Made by a program: the position numbers and the translations under genes. Below, in pieces: positions 29,228-38,121 of a stretch of DNA of 64,000 nucleotides (positions are counted from its first letter, which is position 1; each line of letters starts with the position of its first letter). The notes beneath the pieces are model-generated. The model was given only the letters and a program-made list of their open reading frames with translations, was not told where the DNA came from and ran no database searches. Source of the stretch: Chloroflexota bacterium (GTDB lineage Bacteria > Chloroflexota > Limnocylindria > Limnocylindrales > CSP1-4); contig BPIH01000001.1 in NCBI GenBank assembly GCA_026004015.1, positions 80,398 to 144,397 on the forward strand, given 5' to 3'.

Positions 29228-30151
29228 ATGGCGACCGTCGATCCCGCTGCCCGAGGAGGTGTCGCGCGCCGGGCGCGTCGAGCTCCGGCCCTTCTCCCCG
29301 CCCCGCGCTTCGAGGAGCGGCCGATCCTCGTCTACTGGGAGGTCACCCGAGCCTGTGCCCTCGCTGCCGCCACTGTCGGGCCGAAGCGATCCCGGAGCCG
29401 ACGCCCGGCGAGCTCGACACGGTCGAGGGGCGGCGCCTCCTGGAGATGATCGCCAGCTTCGGTCGGCCGCTCCCGCGGGTCGTCCTGACCGGGGGCGACC
29501 CCATCGAGCGAGCCGACCTCTTCGAGCTCATGGCCACAGCCCGGGAGCTCGGCCTGGCCGTCTCGTTGACGCCGAGCGTGACGCCGAACCTGCGGGCGCC
29601 GGTGGTGACGCGGCTCGCCGCCGCCGGCATCGACTCCATCGCGCTCAGCCTGGACGGCTCGACGGCTGCCCGCCACGACGCCATTCGCGGGATCCCGGGG
29701 ACCTTCGCGGCGACCCTCGAGGCGGCTCGCTCGGTGCGCTCGGCGGGTCTCGGGCTCCAGATCAACACCCTCGTCGCCGAGGAGACCGTCGACGATCTGC
29801 CGGCCATCGCCCGGCTCGTGGCCGGCCTCGACATCATCCGTTGGAGCCTCTTCTTCCTCGTTCCCGTCGGCCGGGGACGGCTGCTCCAGGGGCTCGACTC
29901 GGCTCGGGCTGAGCGGGTCCTCCGCTGGCTCGTCGACCTGTCTCGGATGGCACCCTTCGCCGTCACGGCGACGGAGGCGATGCACGTCCGGCGAATCGCC
30001 GTCCAGAGGCTGCGGCCGGCGGGTTGGACGGACGAGGCGATCGCCCGGACCGACCTCGGCCGGGGTTTCCGAATCAACGATGGGCGGGGCGTCGGATCCC
30101 CTCTGTCCGTACGAGCCGCCGGCCCGGCGCCGCCGGCGTCACGCGGCCTGA
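29228..30151 (+). CDS. Radical SAM protein (haem-associated TIGR04053/AhbD-like), frameshifted and internally shortened
   Basis: From ATG 29228: ERPILVYWEVTRACAL, then with one missing base near 29360 CRHCRAEAIPEP, giving CxxxCxxC for the SAM [4Fe-4S] cluster. The barrel follows (PRVVLTGGDPIERADLFELM, IALSLDGSTAARHD, LQINTLVAEETVDDLPAIARL, FFLVPVGRGRLLQGL). After LGRGFRINDGRG the usual tail resumes abruptly in another frame, ASDPLCPYEPPARRRRRHAA, stopping at 30151. By my recollection of the family about 60-70 residues with the SPASM-type cysteines are missing between these points. It sits between hemH and hemY; AhbD relatives act on haem propionates, but the role here is unknown. Confidence 0.7.
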
Positions 30152-30164
30152 GCCGACCGGTCGC

Positions 30165-31648
30165 GTGATCGACTCCTCCGTGGGCGGGCAGCCTACCGAG
30201 CGCTCCGCTACCGAGCGCGTCGCCGAGCGCTCCGGCCATGGCCCGGCCGGTGGTCGCCCGCCGGCCCCCGGGTCGGAGCCGATCGTCGCCATCGTCGGGG
30301 CAGGAATCGCCGGCCTCGTCGTCGCCCACCGCCTCGCCGCCATGGGCGTCCCGACTGCCATCGTCGACGCCGCGCCGCGCCCCGGCGGGCGGATCACCAC
30401 CCGGCGGCAGGACGGCCTCGTGCTCGAAGCCGGTCCCGACGGCTTCCTCGCCGGCCCGGCGGTGCTGGCCCTCTGCCGGGAGCTCGGCCTCGAGGGGGAG
30501 CTCGTCGAGCCGCTCCCGCCGGCGGCGACGAGCATCCTCTGGCGAGGGCGCCTCCACCCGCTGCCACCCGGGACGGCGGCCGGTGTCCCGGTCGCCCTCC
30601 GCGGCTTCTGGCCGACGGCGCTTCTGCGGCCCTGGGAGAAGGCCCGGGTCCTCCTCGATCTCGTCCTTCCGGGGGAAGGCGATGCCCTGGCCCTCGACGA
30701 CCCCCTCGGCCCGGCCCTCCGTCGTCGTCTCGGGAGGGCGGTCGTGGAGCGCCTCGTCGAGCCCCTCCTCGGCGGGCTCCACGGTGGCGGTCTCGACGAC
30801 CTCAGCGGCGGGGCCGTCGCGCCCTGGTTGGTGGACGTGCTCCGCCGGGGGAGCCTCGTCCGCGGCCTGCGCCGGCGTCACGGCGCTGCACCGATGCGGC
30901 TGCTGTCGCTGCACGGCGGGATGGAGCGGCTCGTCGAGGAGCTGGCCCGCGGCCTCGAGGGGCGAGCGAAGTGGCACCTTGGCCGTGGTGCCGAGGGAGT
31001 GGCACGGGGGCCGGAGGGCTGGCGGATCGTCCTCGAGGACGGCAGCTCGCTGGAGGCTGCCGGTCTCGTCCTCGCCTGCCCGGCCCCGGCCGCCGGACGG
31101 CTCGTCGAGGGGGTCGATGGCGAGCTCGCCCGTCTCCTCGGGACGATCGCCTACGGGTCGCTCGCCGTCGTCAACCTGGCCTACCGGGAGGCCGACCTCG
31201 GCCGAGCCCCGGAGGGCCACGGCTTCCTCGTCCCTCGGGCGGAGCCCGGTCGGCTTCGAGGCGTGAGCTGGGCGTCCCGGAAGTGGCCGGGGCGGGCGCC
31301 CCCGGCGTCGTCCTGGCGCGGGCGTTCCTCGACCTCGAGCCCGGATCGGAACCCGCGAGCGAGGCCATCGCCGAGGAGGCCGTCGCGGGCCTCGAGCCGA
31401 TCCTCGCACCGCGGCGGCTGCCCTTCGTGGTCGAGGTTCACCGCTTCGCCCGCTCGATGCCCCGCTACACCGTCGGTCACCTCGGACGGGTGGCGGCCAT
31501 CGAGGCCCGGTGGCGCCGGCTGCCGGGGCTCTTCCTCGTCGGCTCGGCCTATCGCGGCGCCGGCATCGGGGAGCTCGTGGCGGCCGCCGAGGCGGTCGCT
31601 CGGGAGGCCGGGGCGGCTCTGGGCGCCGGAATCCGCGCCGCGACCTAG
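30165..31648 (+). CDS. hemY: Protoporphyrinogen/coproporphyrinogen III oxidase (HemY/CgoX), frameshifted
   Basis: FAD enzyme; together with HemQ it should oxidise coproporphyrinogen III to coproporphyrin III. About 494 residues starting at GTG 30165. The N-terminal 40 residues are low complexity, then PIVAIVGAGIAGLVVAHRLAAMGV (FAD Rossmann), PGGRITTRRQDGLVLEAGPDGFL, RLVEPLLGGLHGGGLDDLSG and GVSWASRKWPGRAP. One missing base near 31280 moves to GVVLARAFLDLEPGSEP, RFARSMPRYTVGHLGRVAA and LPGLFLVGSAYRGAGIGELVA (C-terminal FAD motif). The stop is at 31648. Membrane association is typical of the family. The last gene of the haem operon. Confidence 0.93.
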
Positions 31649-31656
31649 GCTCGGGC

Positions 31657-31737
31657 TCGGCTCGAGCTCGGCTCGAACTGCGCTCGAACTCGGCTCGACG
31701 TCGGCTCGAGCTCGGCTCGAACCGCGCTCGAACTCGG
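31657..31737. repeat. Near-perfect 37-bp direct duplication of a GCTCGA-rich hairpin element
   Basis: TCGGCTCGAGCTCGGCTCG... (37 bp) occurs at 31657 and again at 31701, period 44, differing at one base (T/C). It is built from GGCTCGA/TCGAGCC steps that can fold on themselves, directly after the hemY stop. It could be a tandem terminator or an mRNA 3' structure; there is no U-run. The 31649-31775 gap holds no gene. Confidence 0.8.
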
Positions 31738-31775
31738 GGGTGTCCGGCCGGCGGGACTCGTCTATCCTGTCGGGC

Positions 31776-32766
31776 GTGCCGACGCTCCGCCCACCGGGCC
31801 CGCTCCGTCGCTCCAGCCGGCGTCCCGCGCGGGCCGCCCCGCCGCGGATCCTCGTCATCGGCGATCTCGTCCTCGACGCCGTGCTCGTGCCGTCCCGGCC
31901 CCTCGAGCGCGGCACCGACGTCCCCGGTCGGGTCGCCCTCCGCCAGGGTGGTTCGGCGGCGAACACGGCCCGCTGGCTCGCCCGGCTCGGCGCTCGGACG
32001 ACCCTCGTGGCGGCCGTCGGGCGGGATCGGATCGGGCGGGCCCTCGTCGAGACGATCCGGGCCGAAGGCGTCACGCCCCGGGTGGCCCGGATCGCCGGAC
32101 ATCGGAGCGGGCGGATCGGGGTCCTCGTGACGCCCGACGGCGAGCGGTCCTTCGTCGCCGATCGGGGCGCGGCCGATCAGCTCGCGCCGTCCCATCTCCG
32201 GCCCGCCTGGTTCCGGGGCATCGACCTCCTCCACCTGCCGGCCTACTCGCTCCTCGGTGAGCCCCTCGGTCTGGCAGGGCGGGCGGCCATCGAGGCGGCT
32301 CGGGCCGAGAACGCCCTCGTCAGCCTCGACCTGGCCTCCATCGCCCCGCTTCTCGCCCGCGGTCGGCGGGCGGCCCGGGCCCTCGTGGCCTGGGTGCGGG
32401 CCGACATCCTCTTCGCCACCGAAGCCGAGAGCGAAGCCCTCCTCGGTCGCTACGCCGTCGACGATCTGCTCGAGTTCGCGCCGCTGGCCATCGTCAAGCG
32501 GGGGGCCGAAGGGCGCGACGGTCCTCCTTCGAAGCTCCGCGGCCGGCTCGGAGCGCTTGAAGTTCGAGGTCGCCACCCGGCCGGTGACGACGGAGGACTC
32601 GACGGGCGCCGGCGACGCCTTCGATGCCGGCTTCCTCGTCGCCTGGCTGGCTGCTCGGGCGGCCGGGCGGCCGGTGGTCTCGTCGCTCCGGAGGGCGGCC
32701 GTGGCCGGGCACCGGACGGCGATCCGGCACCTGACGTCGGCCCGGCCCGAGCTCGTCCTCGGCTGA
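31776..32766 (+). CDS. psuK: PfkB-family sugar kinase, probable pseudouridine kinase, frameshifted
   Basis: About 330 residues from GTG 31776, with TATCCT 7 nt upstream. PPRILVIGDLVLDAVLVP, ALRQGGSAANTARWLARLGART (substrate-binding GG), LVAAVGRDRIGRALVETI, LVSLDLASIAPLL, ADILFATEAESEALL and, after one surplus G near 32520, TVLLRSSAAGSERLKFEV and TTEDSTGAGDAFDAGFLVAWL with the catalytic Asp in the GAGDAF motif. It lies 19 nt before psuG, so the substrate is probably pseudouridine (phosphorylated at the 5' position). Without that neighbour it would be a generic PfkB kinase. Confidence 0.8.
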
Positions 32767-32785
32767 GCGTGGTTTCGAGCTGATC

Positions 32786-33932
32786 GTGGCCTCACCGTTG
32801 GCCGCCCCTTCCCTCGAGGGGGCCGGGATCTCGGCCCGCCTCCGGCTCGCCGAGGAGGTCGCGGGGGCTCTCGCCGCCGGCCGGCCGGTCGTCGCCCTCG
32901 AGTCGACGCTCATCAGCCACGGCCTCCCGTTCCCGGTCAACCTCGAGGTCGCGGCGGGCGCCGAGGAGGCGGTGCGGGGCGCCGGTGCGACGCCGGCGAC
33001 GGTCGCCATCCGGGACGGCCAGATCCTCGTCGGCCTCGGGCGGGACGACCTCGTCGCTCTCGCCTCCTCGCCACCGGGCAGCGTTCGCAAGGCGTCTCGT
33101 TCCTCCCTCGCAGGGGCCCTCGCCCGAAAGGGCTGGGCGGCGACGACGGTCTCGGCGACGATGATCGTGGCTCGGGCGGCGGGAATCGCGGTCTTCGCGA
33201 CCGGGGGGATCGGCGGGGTCCATCGGGGGGCCTTCGGTGGGGTCCTCGGCGGTTCCTCGGGGGCGGCCGCGGAGGCGTCTCCCGAGGCGGCCGGTCCCGG
33301 ACCCGTGTCCGACGTTCGTACCGACCTCGCCGCTCCGGCATCCACGACCCGACCCGCCGCCGGCCGGCCGCCGAGCCTCGACGTCTCGGTCGACCTCGAG
33401 GAGCTGGCGCGGACACCGGTGGCCGTCGTCTGCGCCGGCCCGAAGGCGATCCTCGACGTCGCCGGGACCGTCGAGTGGCTCGAGGGCCGCGGGGTGCCGG
33501 TGCTCGTCATCGGCCAGCGGGAGGTCCCGGGCTTCTGGTGCCGGACGAGCGGCGTCTCCCGCGCCGGACACCGCCGCCGACGTGGCCGAGGCGGCGAAGG
33601 TCGTGGCGACCCACCTCGAGCTCGGCCTCGGCAGCGGAATTCTCGTCTGCGTGCCGGTGCCCGAGTCGGCCGCCCTGCCCGACGACCTCGGTCGGGCCGC
33701 CGTCGAGCGGGCCGTGGCCGAAGCCGAGGCGGCGGGGATCGGCGGCGCGGCGCTGACTCCGTGGCTGCTGGGCCGGATTGCCGAGCTGACCGACGGCGCC
33801 TCGCTTCGGGCGAACGCGGCCCTCATCGTCGAGAACGCCCGGGTGGCGGGCGAGCTGGCGCGCCGGGTGGCGGGCGAGCTCACCGGCCGGGTGACGGGCT
33901 CGCCCGTCCGCCGGGTTCCTGGAGGAGGCTGA
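32786..33932 (+). CDS. psuG: Pseudouridine-5'-phosphate glycosidase, frameshifted, with insertion
   Basis: Cleaves pseudouridine-5'-phosphate to ribose-5-P and uracil. About 382 residues from GTG 32786. VVALESTLISHGLPFPVNLEVA, PATVAIRDGQILVGL, ASRSSLAGALARKGWAATTVSATMIVA and VFATGGIGGVHRGA are classic. Then about 48 extra residues (VLGGSSGAAAEASPEA to AGRPPSLD) interrupt the usual HRGA/DVSADL junction. After them come LDVSVDLEELARTPVAVVCAGPKAILD and VPVLVIGQREVPGFW. A surplus C near 33562 shifts into APDTAADVAEAAKV, GILVCVPVP and ALTPWLLGRIAELT. The stop is at 33932. The product feeds ribose-5-P to the pentose phosphate genes. Confidence 0.9.
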
Positions 33933-33957
33933 GCACACCGAAGCCGGACGTGTGCGC

Positions 33958-34283
33958 GCGACGCCTCCACCGAACGGAACGCCCGCGCCGGCCGACCTCC
34001 GGGCCTGGGTGACGCCCACAGCGAGCAGAACGCGGCCCGCGGCGCGGACCCCGCCACTCGTGACACCCACAGCGAACGGAACGCCCGCGCCGGCCGACCT
34101 CCGGGCCGGGGTGACACCCATAGCGAACAGAACCCATCGATGGCCCGTTGACGGCGCCGACGTGACGCCCACCCCGAACAGAAGGTGTGGAGCCAGCTCG
34201 GATGCGATCTTCCTGTTCGCTCAGGGTGGCACTCCGGGCGACGACCGTCACCGGACCGGCGTTCTGTTCGGTCAAGGTAGCGG
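33958..34283. repeat. 51-bp-period repeat array A (five direct plus two inverted 25-bp units)
   Basis: Direct units start at 33958, 34009, 34060, 34111 and 34162; all intervals are exactly 51 bp. The consensus is close to GTGACGCCCACAGCGAACAGAACGC. Inverted units span 34208-34232 and 34259-34283 (TGTTCGC/TGTTCGG cores at 34214 and 34265, again 51 apart). The gap between last direct and first inverted unit is 21 bp. Spacers 1 and 3 (CCGCGCCGGCCGACCTCCGG...) are the same at 25 of 26 positions. The array fills most of the psuG/ABC intergenic region (33933-34418). A TAGACT -10-like box for the ABC operon follows at 34339. Confidence 0.9.
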
Positions 34284-34418
34284 GCAGACCGACGCGGCGG
34301 TGGAACAGAGGTCTCGGCCGGTCCGGGCGCTGCGGGTGTAGACTGCCGCTCCGGTTCCAGCCAGGGTGTCCCGTGGCGGCAGGCCGCACCCGACACCCGA
34401 CCCACATCCGAGGTTCCA

Positions 34419-35531
34419 GTGACCCTCGCCGAGCTGCCGGCGGCGATCGAGGCGCGAGGCATCCGGCGCATCTACGCCGCACGCCCGACGCCCGTCGTCG
34501 CCCTCGACGGCATCGATCTCGACGTGCCGGCCGGAGAGTTCTTCGGCCTCCTCGGCCCGAACGGCGCCGGCAAGACGACCCTCATCAAGATCCTGACCAC
34601 CCTCCTCGGCCCGAGCGAGGGCTGGGCCCGCGTCTTCGGCTTCGACGTCGTCCGCCAGGCGAAGCAGATCCGACGGATCATGAACATGGTCGCCGGCGGC
34701 GAGCAGTCCGGCTACGGGATCCTGACCGTCCGTGAGCAGCTCTGGATGTTCAGCCAGTTCTACGGCCTCCCCGGCCGCGACGGCTGGCGCCGCGTCGACG
34801 AACTCATCGAGCTCGTCGGCCTCGAGGAGCAGCGGAACCAGCGGGTGAGCACCCTCTCCACCGGCCAGCGCCAGAAGCTGAACGTCGCTCGGGGCCTCCT
34901 CAACGACCCCTGGATCCTCTTCCTCGACGAGCCGACCCTCGGCCTCGACGTCTCGGCGGCCCGCGCCCTCCGGGCCCTCGTCGTCGAGTGGCAGCGGGCC
35001 GTTCCGGGCCGCACGATCCTCCTGACGACCCACTACATGGCCGAAGCCGACGAGCTCTGCGACCGGATCGCCATCGTCGATCGCGGCCGGATCCTCGCCA
35101 TCGGGAGCCCGGCCGAGCTTCGGCGGCTCGTCCGACGGGAGTCGATCTTCCGCCTCGAAGTCGATCACCTCGACGGCGGCCCGGCCGTCCTCGCGGGCCT
35201 GCCCGGTGTCGTCACCGCCACGGCCGCTGCCCGGGACGACGGCACCGCGATGCCCGGTGCTGACGCCGACCAGCGAGTCGCCGTCAACCTCGTCCTCGCC
35301 GACGACGCGGCCCTGGCCGGTGTCGTCGGCGCCCTCGGACAGCTCGGCTCGCGGATCCTCGCCCTCCGCAAGGCCGAGCCGACCCTCGAGGACGTCTTCG
35401 TCGAGCTCGTCGGGCGCGGCTTCGACGAGGAGGCCGTCGACCACCCGCCCGACGAGGTCGAACCCGCCCCGGCCGTCCCCCCGAGCGCCCACGGCCCGGG
35501 GGCGCCGGAGGCCCGCGAGGTCGCCCGGTGA
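34419..35531 (+). CDS. ABC-2 exporter ATPase (DrrA/CcmA-like)
   Basis: 370 residues from GTG 34419. Nucleotide-binding domain: GEFFGLLGPNGAGKTTLIKIL (Walker A), ESGYGILTVREQLWMF-type Q-loop segment, VSTLSTGQRQKLNVARGLL (signature LSTGQ instead of LSGGQ), PWILFLDEPTLGLDVSAARAL (Walker B and D-loop) and ILLTTHYMAEADELCDRIAI (switch His). The C-terminal DrrA-type domain (LGSRILALRKAEPTLEDVFVELVGRG) is present. GTGA overlap with the first permease gene shows operon coupling. Substrates of such exporters are lipids, drugs or polysaccharides; unknown here. Confidence 0.93.
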   Translation: MTLAELPAAIEARGIRRIYAARPTPVVALDGIDLDVPAGEFFGLLGPNGAGKTTLIKILTTLLGPSEGWARVFGFDVVRQAKQIRRIMNMVAGGEQSGYGILTVREQLWMFSQFYGLPGRDGWRRVDELIELVGLEEQRNQRVSTLSTGQRQKLNVARGLLNDPWILFLDEPTLGLDVSAARALRALVVEWQRAVPGRTILLTTHYMAEADELCDRIAIVDRGRILAIGSPAELRRLVRRESIFRLEVDHLDGGPAVLAGLPGVVTATAAARDDGTAMPGADADQRVAVNLVLADDAALAGVVGALGQLGSRILALRKAEPTLEDVFVELVGRGFDEEAVDHPPDEVEPAPAVPPSAHGPGAPEAREVAR

Positions 35532-36448
35532 GCGCCGGGAGCCCGCCCCTCCGGTTCGGCGTCGGCGACGGCCGGAGCGCCTGGGTCGGGCGACCCACCG
35601 TCGGACCCCGGCAGGCGGCGGCCTGGAGTCGACACCAGGAGATCCTGACCGAACTCCGAGCCATCCGCGGCCGTGCCTACCCGCGGGTCCGGGCCCTCTT
35701 CCGGGAGAAGAGCTGGCTCCTCTTCGAGATCCTCCTGCCGTTCCTGTCGACCTCGGCCTTCGTCTTCGTCTACCGCGCCCTCGCCGCCCCACCCGAGTAC
35801 ATCGGCTTCGTCGTCCTCGGCGGGGCGATGACCGCCTTCTGGCTCAACGTCATCTGGATGATGGCCGCCCAGCTCCACTGGGAGAAGGACCAGGGCAACC
35901 TCGAGCTCTACTTCGCAGCCCCCATCGATCTCATGAGCGTTCTCTTCGGGATGGCCGTCGGCGGCCTCGTCATGAGCGGCTCCCGGGCCGCCGTTGTCCT
36001 GGCCGTGGCGACGACCGTCTACGGGGTGACCTTCGACGTCGGCTCCTGGCTCCTCCTCGGGCTCGTCTTCGGGCTCACCCTGGCCGCCCTCTACGGGCTC
36101 GGCATGGTCCTGGCCAGCCTCTTTCTCATGTGGGGTCGCGAGGCCTGGCACCTGACCCAGCTCCTGACCGAGCCGATCTACTTCGTCTCGGGCCTCAACT
36201 TCCCCGTCGGTCGCCTCGGCCTCCTCGGCGCCCTCGCCATCTCGACGATCCCCCTCGCCGTCGGCCTCGACGCCATGCGCCAGCTCTCCTTCCGCGGCGC
36301 GCCGTCCTTCGGGACGCCGCCGCCGGAGGTCGAGGCCGCCATCCTCGTCGCCATGGCCGTCGGCTTCCTCGCTGTGGCCCGGATCGCCATCCGGGTCCTC
36401 GAAGGGCTCGCCCGACGGGAAGGGCGCCTGACGCTTCGCTGGCGATGA
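35528..36448 (+). CDS. ABC-2 type permease, first subunit
   Basis: 306 residues, starting at GTG 35528 overlapping the ATPase stop. After a 60-residue cytoplasmic N-terminus (RALFREKSWLLFEILLPFLSTSAFVFVY) there are six hydrophobic segments. They include FVVLGGAMTAFWLNVIWMMA, the conserved ABC-2 cytoplasmic motif with EKDQGNLELYFAAPIDLMSVLFG, LLLGLVFGLTLAALYGLGMVLA and LNFPVGRLGLLGALAISTIPLA. Forms the channel with the second permease. The stop overlaps the next ATG. Confidence 0.88.
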   Translation: MSAGSPPLRFGVGDGRSAWVGRPTVGPRQAAAWSRHQEILTELRAIRGRAYPRVRALFREKSWLLFEILLPFLSTSAFVFVYRALAAPPEYIGFVVLGGAMTAFWLNVIWMMAAQLHWEKDQGNLELYFAAPIDLMSVLFGMAVGGLVMSGSRAAVVLAVATTVYGVTFDVGSWLLLGLVFGLTLAALYGLGMVLASLFLMWGREAWHLTQLLTEPIYFVSGLNFPVGRLGLLGALAISTIPLAVGLDAMRQLSFRGAPSFGTPPPEVEAAILVAMAVGFLAVARIAIRVLEGLARREGRLTLRWR

Positions 36449-37398
36449 GCACGCTCTCGGGATCTCGATGGGGCGCCGCGGGCCCCTCGACCCTCGATCC
36501 GGAGCGGGTCCGCGGCGGTGGCCTCGGCGACGCCCTCCGGGCCTACCTGGCCGCCGTTCGCCTCGGCTGGGCGACGGAGGCGAACTGGACGGATCCCTTC
36601 CTCTTCTTCATCTACTCCGTCGCCAAACCCGTCAGTGCGGCCCTCATCCTCGTCGTCATGGTCGAGATCGTCGGCGGCGAGGCGGGTCGCGCCTTCCGGG
36701 GGTACGTCGTCACCGGGAGCGCCCTCTGGTCCTTCGTCATCGCCGGGATTTCGGGCCTCGCGTGGTCGGTCCTCGACGACCGGGAGCGCTACCGGATGCT
36801 CCGCTACCTCTACGTCAGCCCGGCGAGCTTCGCCCTCCTCCTCGTCGGACGAGGCACGGCCCGGCTGACCGTCGGGGCGATGGGGGCGCTCATCACCCTC
36901 GCCGTCGGGGTCGTCGTCCTCGGGCTTCCCCTCGACCCGGGGCGCGTCGACTGGCCGCTCCTGGGCGTCGCCATGGTCGGCGGGCTCGTCGCCATCGTCG
37001 TCATCGGGATCCTCATGGCCGCCGTCTGCCTCCAGACCCGGCAGGACTCGTGGTCGTATCCGGAGGCCGTGGCCGGCTCCCTCTTCCTCGTCAGCGGTGC
37101 CGTCTTCCCGCTCGCCGTTCTGCCGCAGGCGGTCCAGCTCGTGGGTCTGGCGACCCCCCTCACCTGGTGGCTGGCCGGCGTTCGGCTTGCCCTCTTCCCC
37201 GATGGCCCGAGCGTCGTCGGGGGCGAAGGGAGCGCCTGGGCCCTGCTCAGCGGCTCGACGGCGCCGACGTCGGTCGACATCGCCCTCGCCTTGCTCACCA
37301 CGGGGGCGCTGGCTACACTCGCCGCAGCGGCCGTCTTTCGGTGGAGCGAGCATCGGGCCAGGGAGCGCGGGCTCATCGACCAGACGAGCGGCTCGTGA
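36445..37398 (+). CDS. ABC-2 type permease, second subunit
   Basis: 317 residues from ATG 36445 (ATGA overlap with the first permease). Membrane segments include FLFFIYSVAKPVSAALILVVMV, GSALWSFVIAGISGLAWSV, the ABC-2 motif DDRERYRMLRYLYVSPASFALLLVGR, MGALITLAVGVVVLGL, VGGLVAIVVIGILMAAVCLQ and LFLVSGAVFPLAVLPQAVQLVGLATPLTWWL. With the ATPase and first permease it makes a heteromeric exporter. A segment before the stop (LLTTGALATLAAAAVFRW) is the last helix. 175 nt follow without a gene. Confidence 0.88.
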   Translation: MSTLSGSRWGAAGPSTLDPERVRGGGLGDALRAYLAAVRLGWATEANWTDPFLFFIYSVAKPVSAALILVVMVEIVGGEAGRAFRGYVVTGSALWSFVIAGISGLAWSVLDDRERYRMLRYLYVSPASFALLLVGRGTARLTVGAMGALITLAVGVVVLGLPLDPGRVDWPLLGVAMVGGLVAIVVIGILMAAVCLQTRQDSWSYPEAVAGSLFLVSGAVFPLAVLPQAVQLVGLATPLTWWLAGVRLALFPDGPSVVGGEGSAWALLSGSTAPTSVDIALALLTTGALATLAAAAVFRWSEHRARERGLIDQTSGS

Positions 37399-37573
37399 TC
37401 GGAGGCTCGGCGGTCGGCTACGACCACGGCCGAGCAGCCGGATGGGATGCGCGGATGCCAGACGGGCACCCGACACCCCGTGCTCCTCGTCCTCGCGGCG
37501 GGCCGAGGCGAGGGGGATGACCGGACGGTGCCCGAGCCACGGCCCGGGCACCCGGACCGACGAGGGAGGCCAG

Positions 37574-38101
37574 ATGCGGATCTACGAGGGGAGTCCCCGC
37601 CAGGACTTCGAGGAGGTCTTCCGATCCATCGGCGCCTTCCTGGATCAACGCGGGATGCGGGAGATCCTCCTTCTCGAGGCGCCCGACGGCTTCGTCGTTC
37701 AGGGGCTCGTCATCGCCGGGGGCGGGAGCACCTGGTCCGAGTCGATGGGTCAGCTGGTGAAGGAGACGCTCACCTTTCTCGACGACGACATCGCCCGCTT
37801 CATGGAGGAGGCGATCGCCCGCCGGGGCCGACCGACGCCGCCGAGCGACCCGGTCCCGACCGGCTTCTACGAGCAGGCCCTCCGGGTCATCGGTCGCTAC
37901 ATCGACGAGCAGCGCCCCAGGGACGTCTTCTTCTTCGAGCAGGATGGCGCCTTCGTCCTCCGGCTCCTCACGGCGGGCCAGGCGGGCGCGCGCCACGTCC
38001 TCGTCGAGTTCACCCGCCAGGACATCGAAGCCATGATCGCCAGCGGCCCGAGCCTCCGGCTCCAGGACGCCGGCGGAGGGGCGGCTGCCCCGACCCACTG
38101 A
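37574..38101 (+). CDS. Conserved-looking hypothetical protein with internal duplication
   Basis: 175 residues from ATG 37574, with GGGAGGCC upstream. Not recognised. Residues 12-46 (FEEVFRSIGAFLDQRGMREILLLEAPDGFVV) and 98-132 (FYEQALRVIGRYIDEQRPRDVFFFEQDGAFV) align without gaps: helix, R-IG-(F/Y)-(L/I)D, then a hydrophobic strand ending E--DG-FV. A helical linker (LVKETLTFLDDDIARFMEEAIARRG) joins them and FTRQDIEAMIASGPSLR follows the second. No signal peptide or membrane helix, so probably a cytoplasmic pseudo-dimer that senses or binds something. It is followed 20 nt later by a 52-residue membrane protein, likely cotranscribed. Confidence 0.75.
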   Translation: MRIYEGSPRQDFEEVFRSIGAFLDQRGMREILLLEAPDGFVVQGLVIAGGGSTWSESMGQLVKETLTFLDDDIARFMEEAIARRGRPTPPSDPVPTGFYEQALRVIGRYIDEQRPRDVFFFEQDGAFVLRLLTAGQAGARHVLVEFTRQDIEAMIASGPSLRLQDAGGGAAAPTH

Positions 38102-38121
38102 GCAGAACGGAGGTGTTGCCG

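Noticed and set aside
29343-32795. 1150-residue minus-strand ORF
   Set aside because: Antisense shadow of the radical SAM, hemY and psuK genes, low complexity.
33507-34172. Minus-strand 221-residue ORF with 17-residue repeats as a gene
   Set aside because: It runs into the antisense of psuG, has no ribosome binding site, and its repeats follow from the DNA array. Kept only as a finding.
33958-34283. CRISPR array
   Set aside because: The units are degenerate, two spacers are nearly identical, the orientation flips within the array and no cas gene is in the window.
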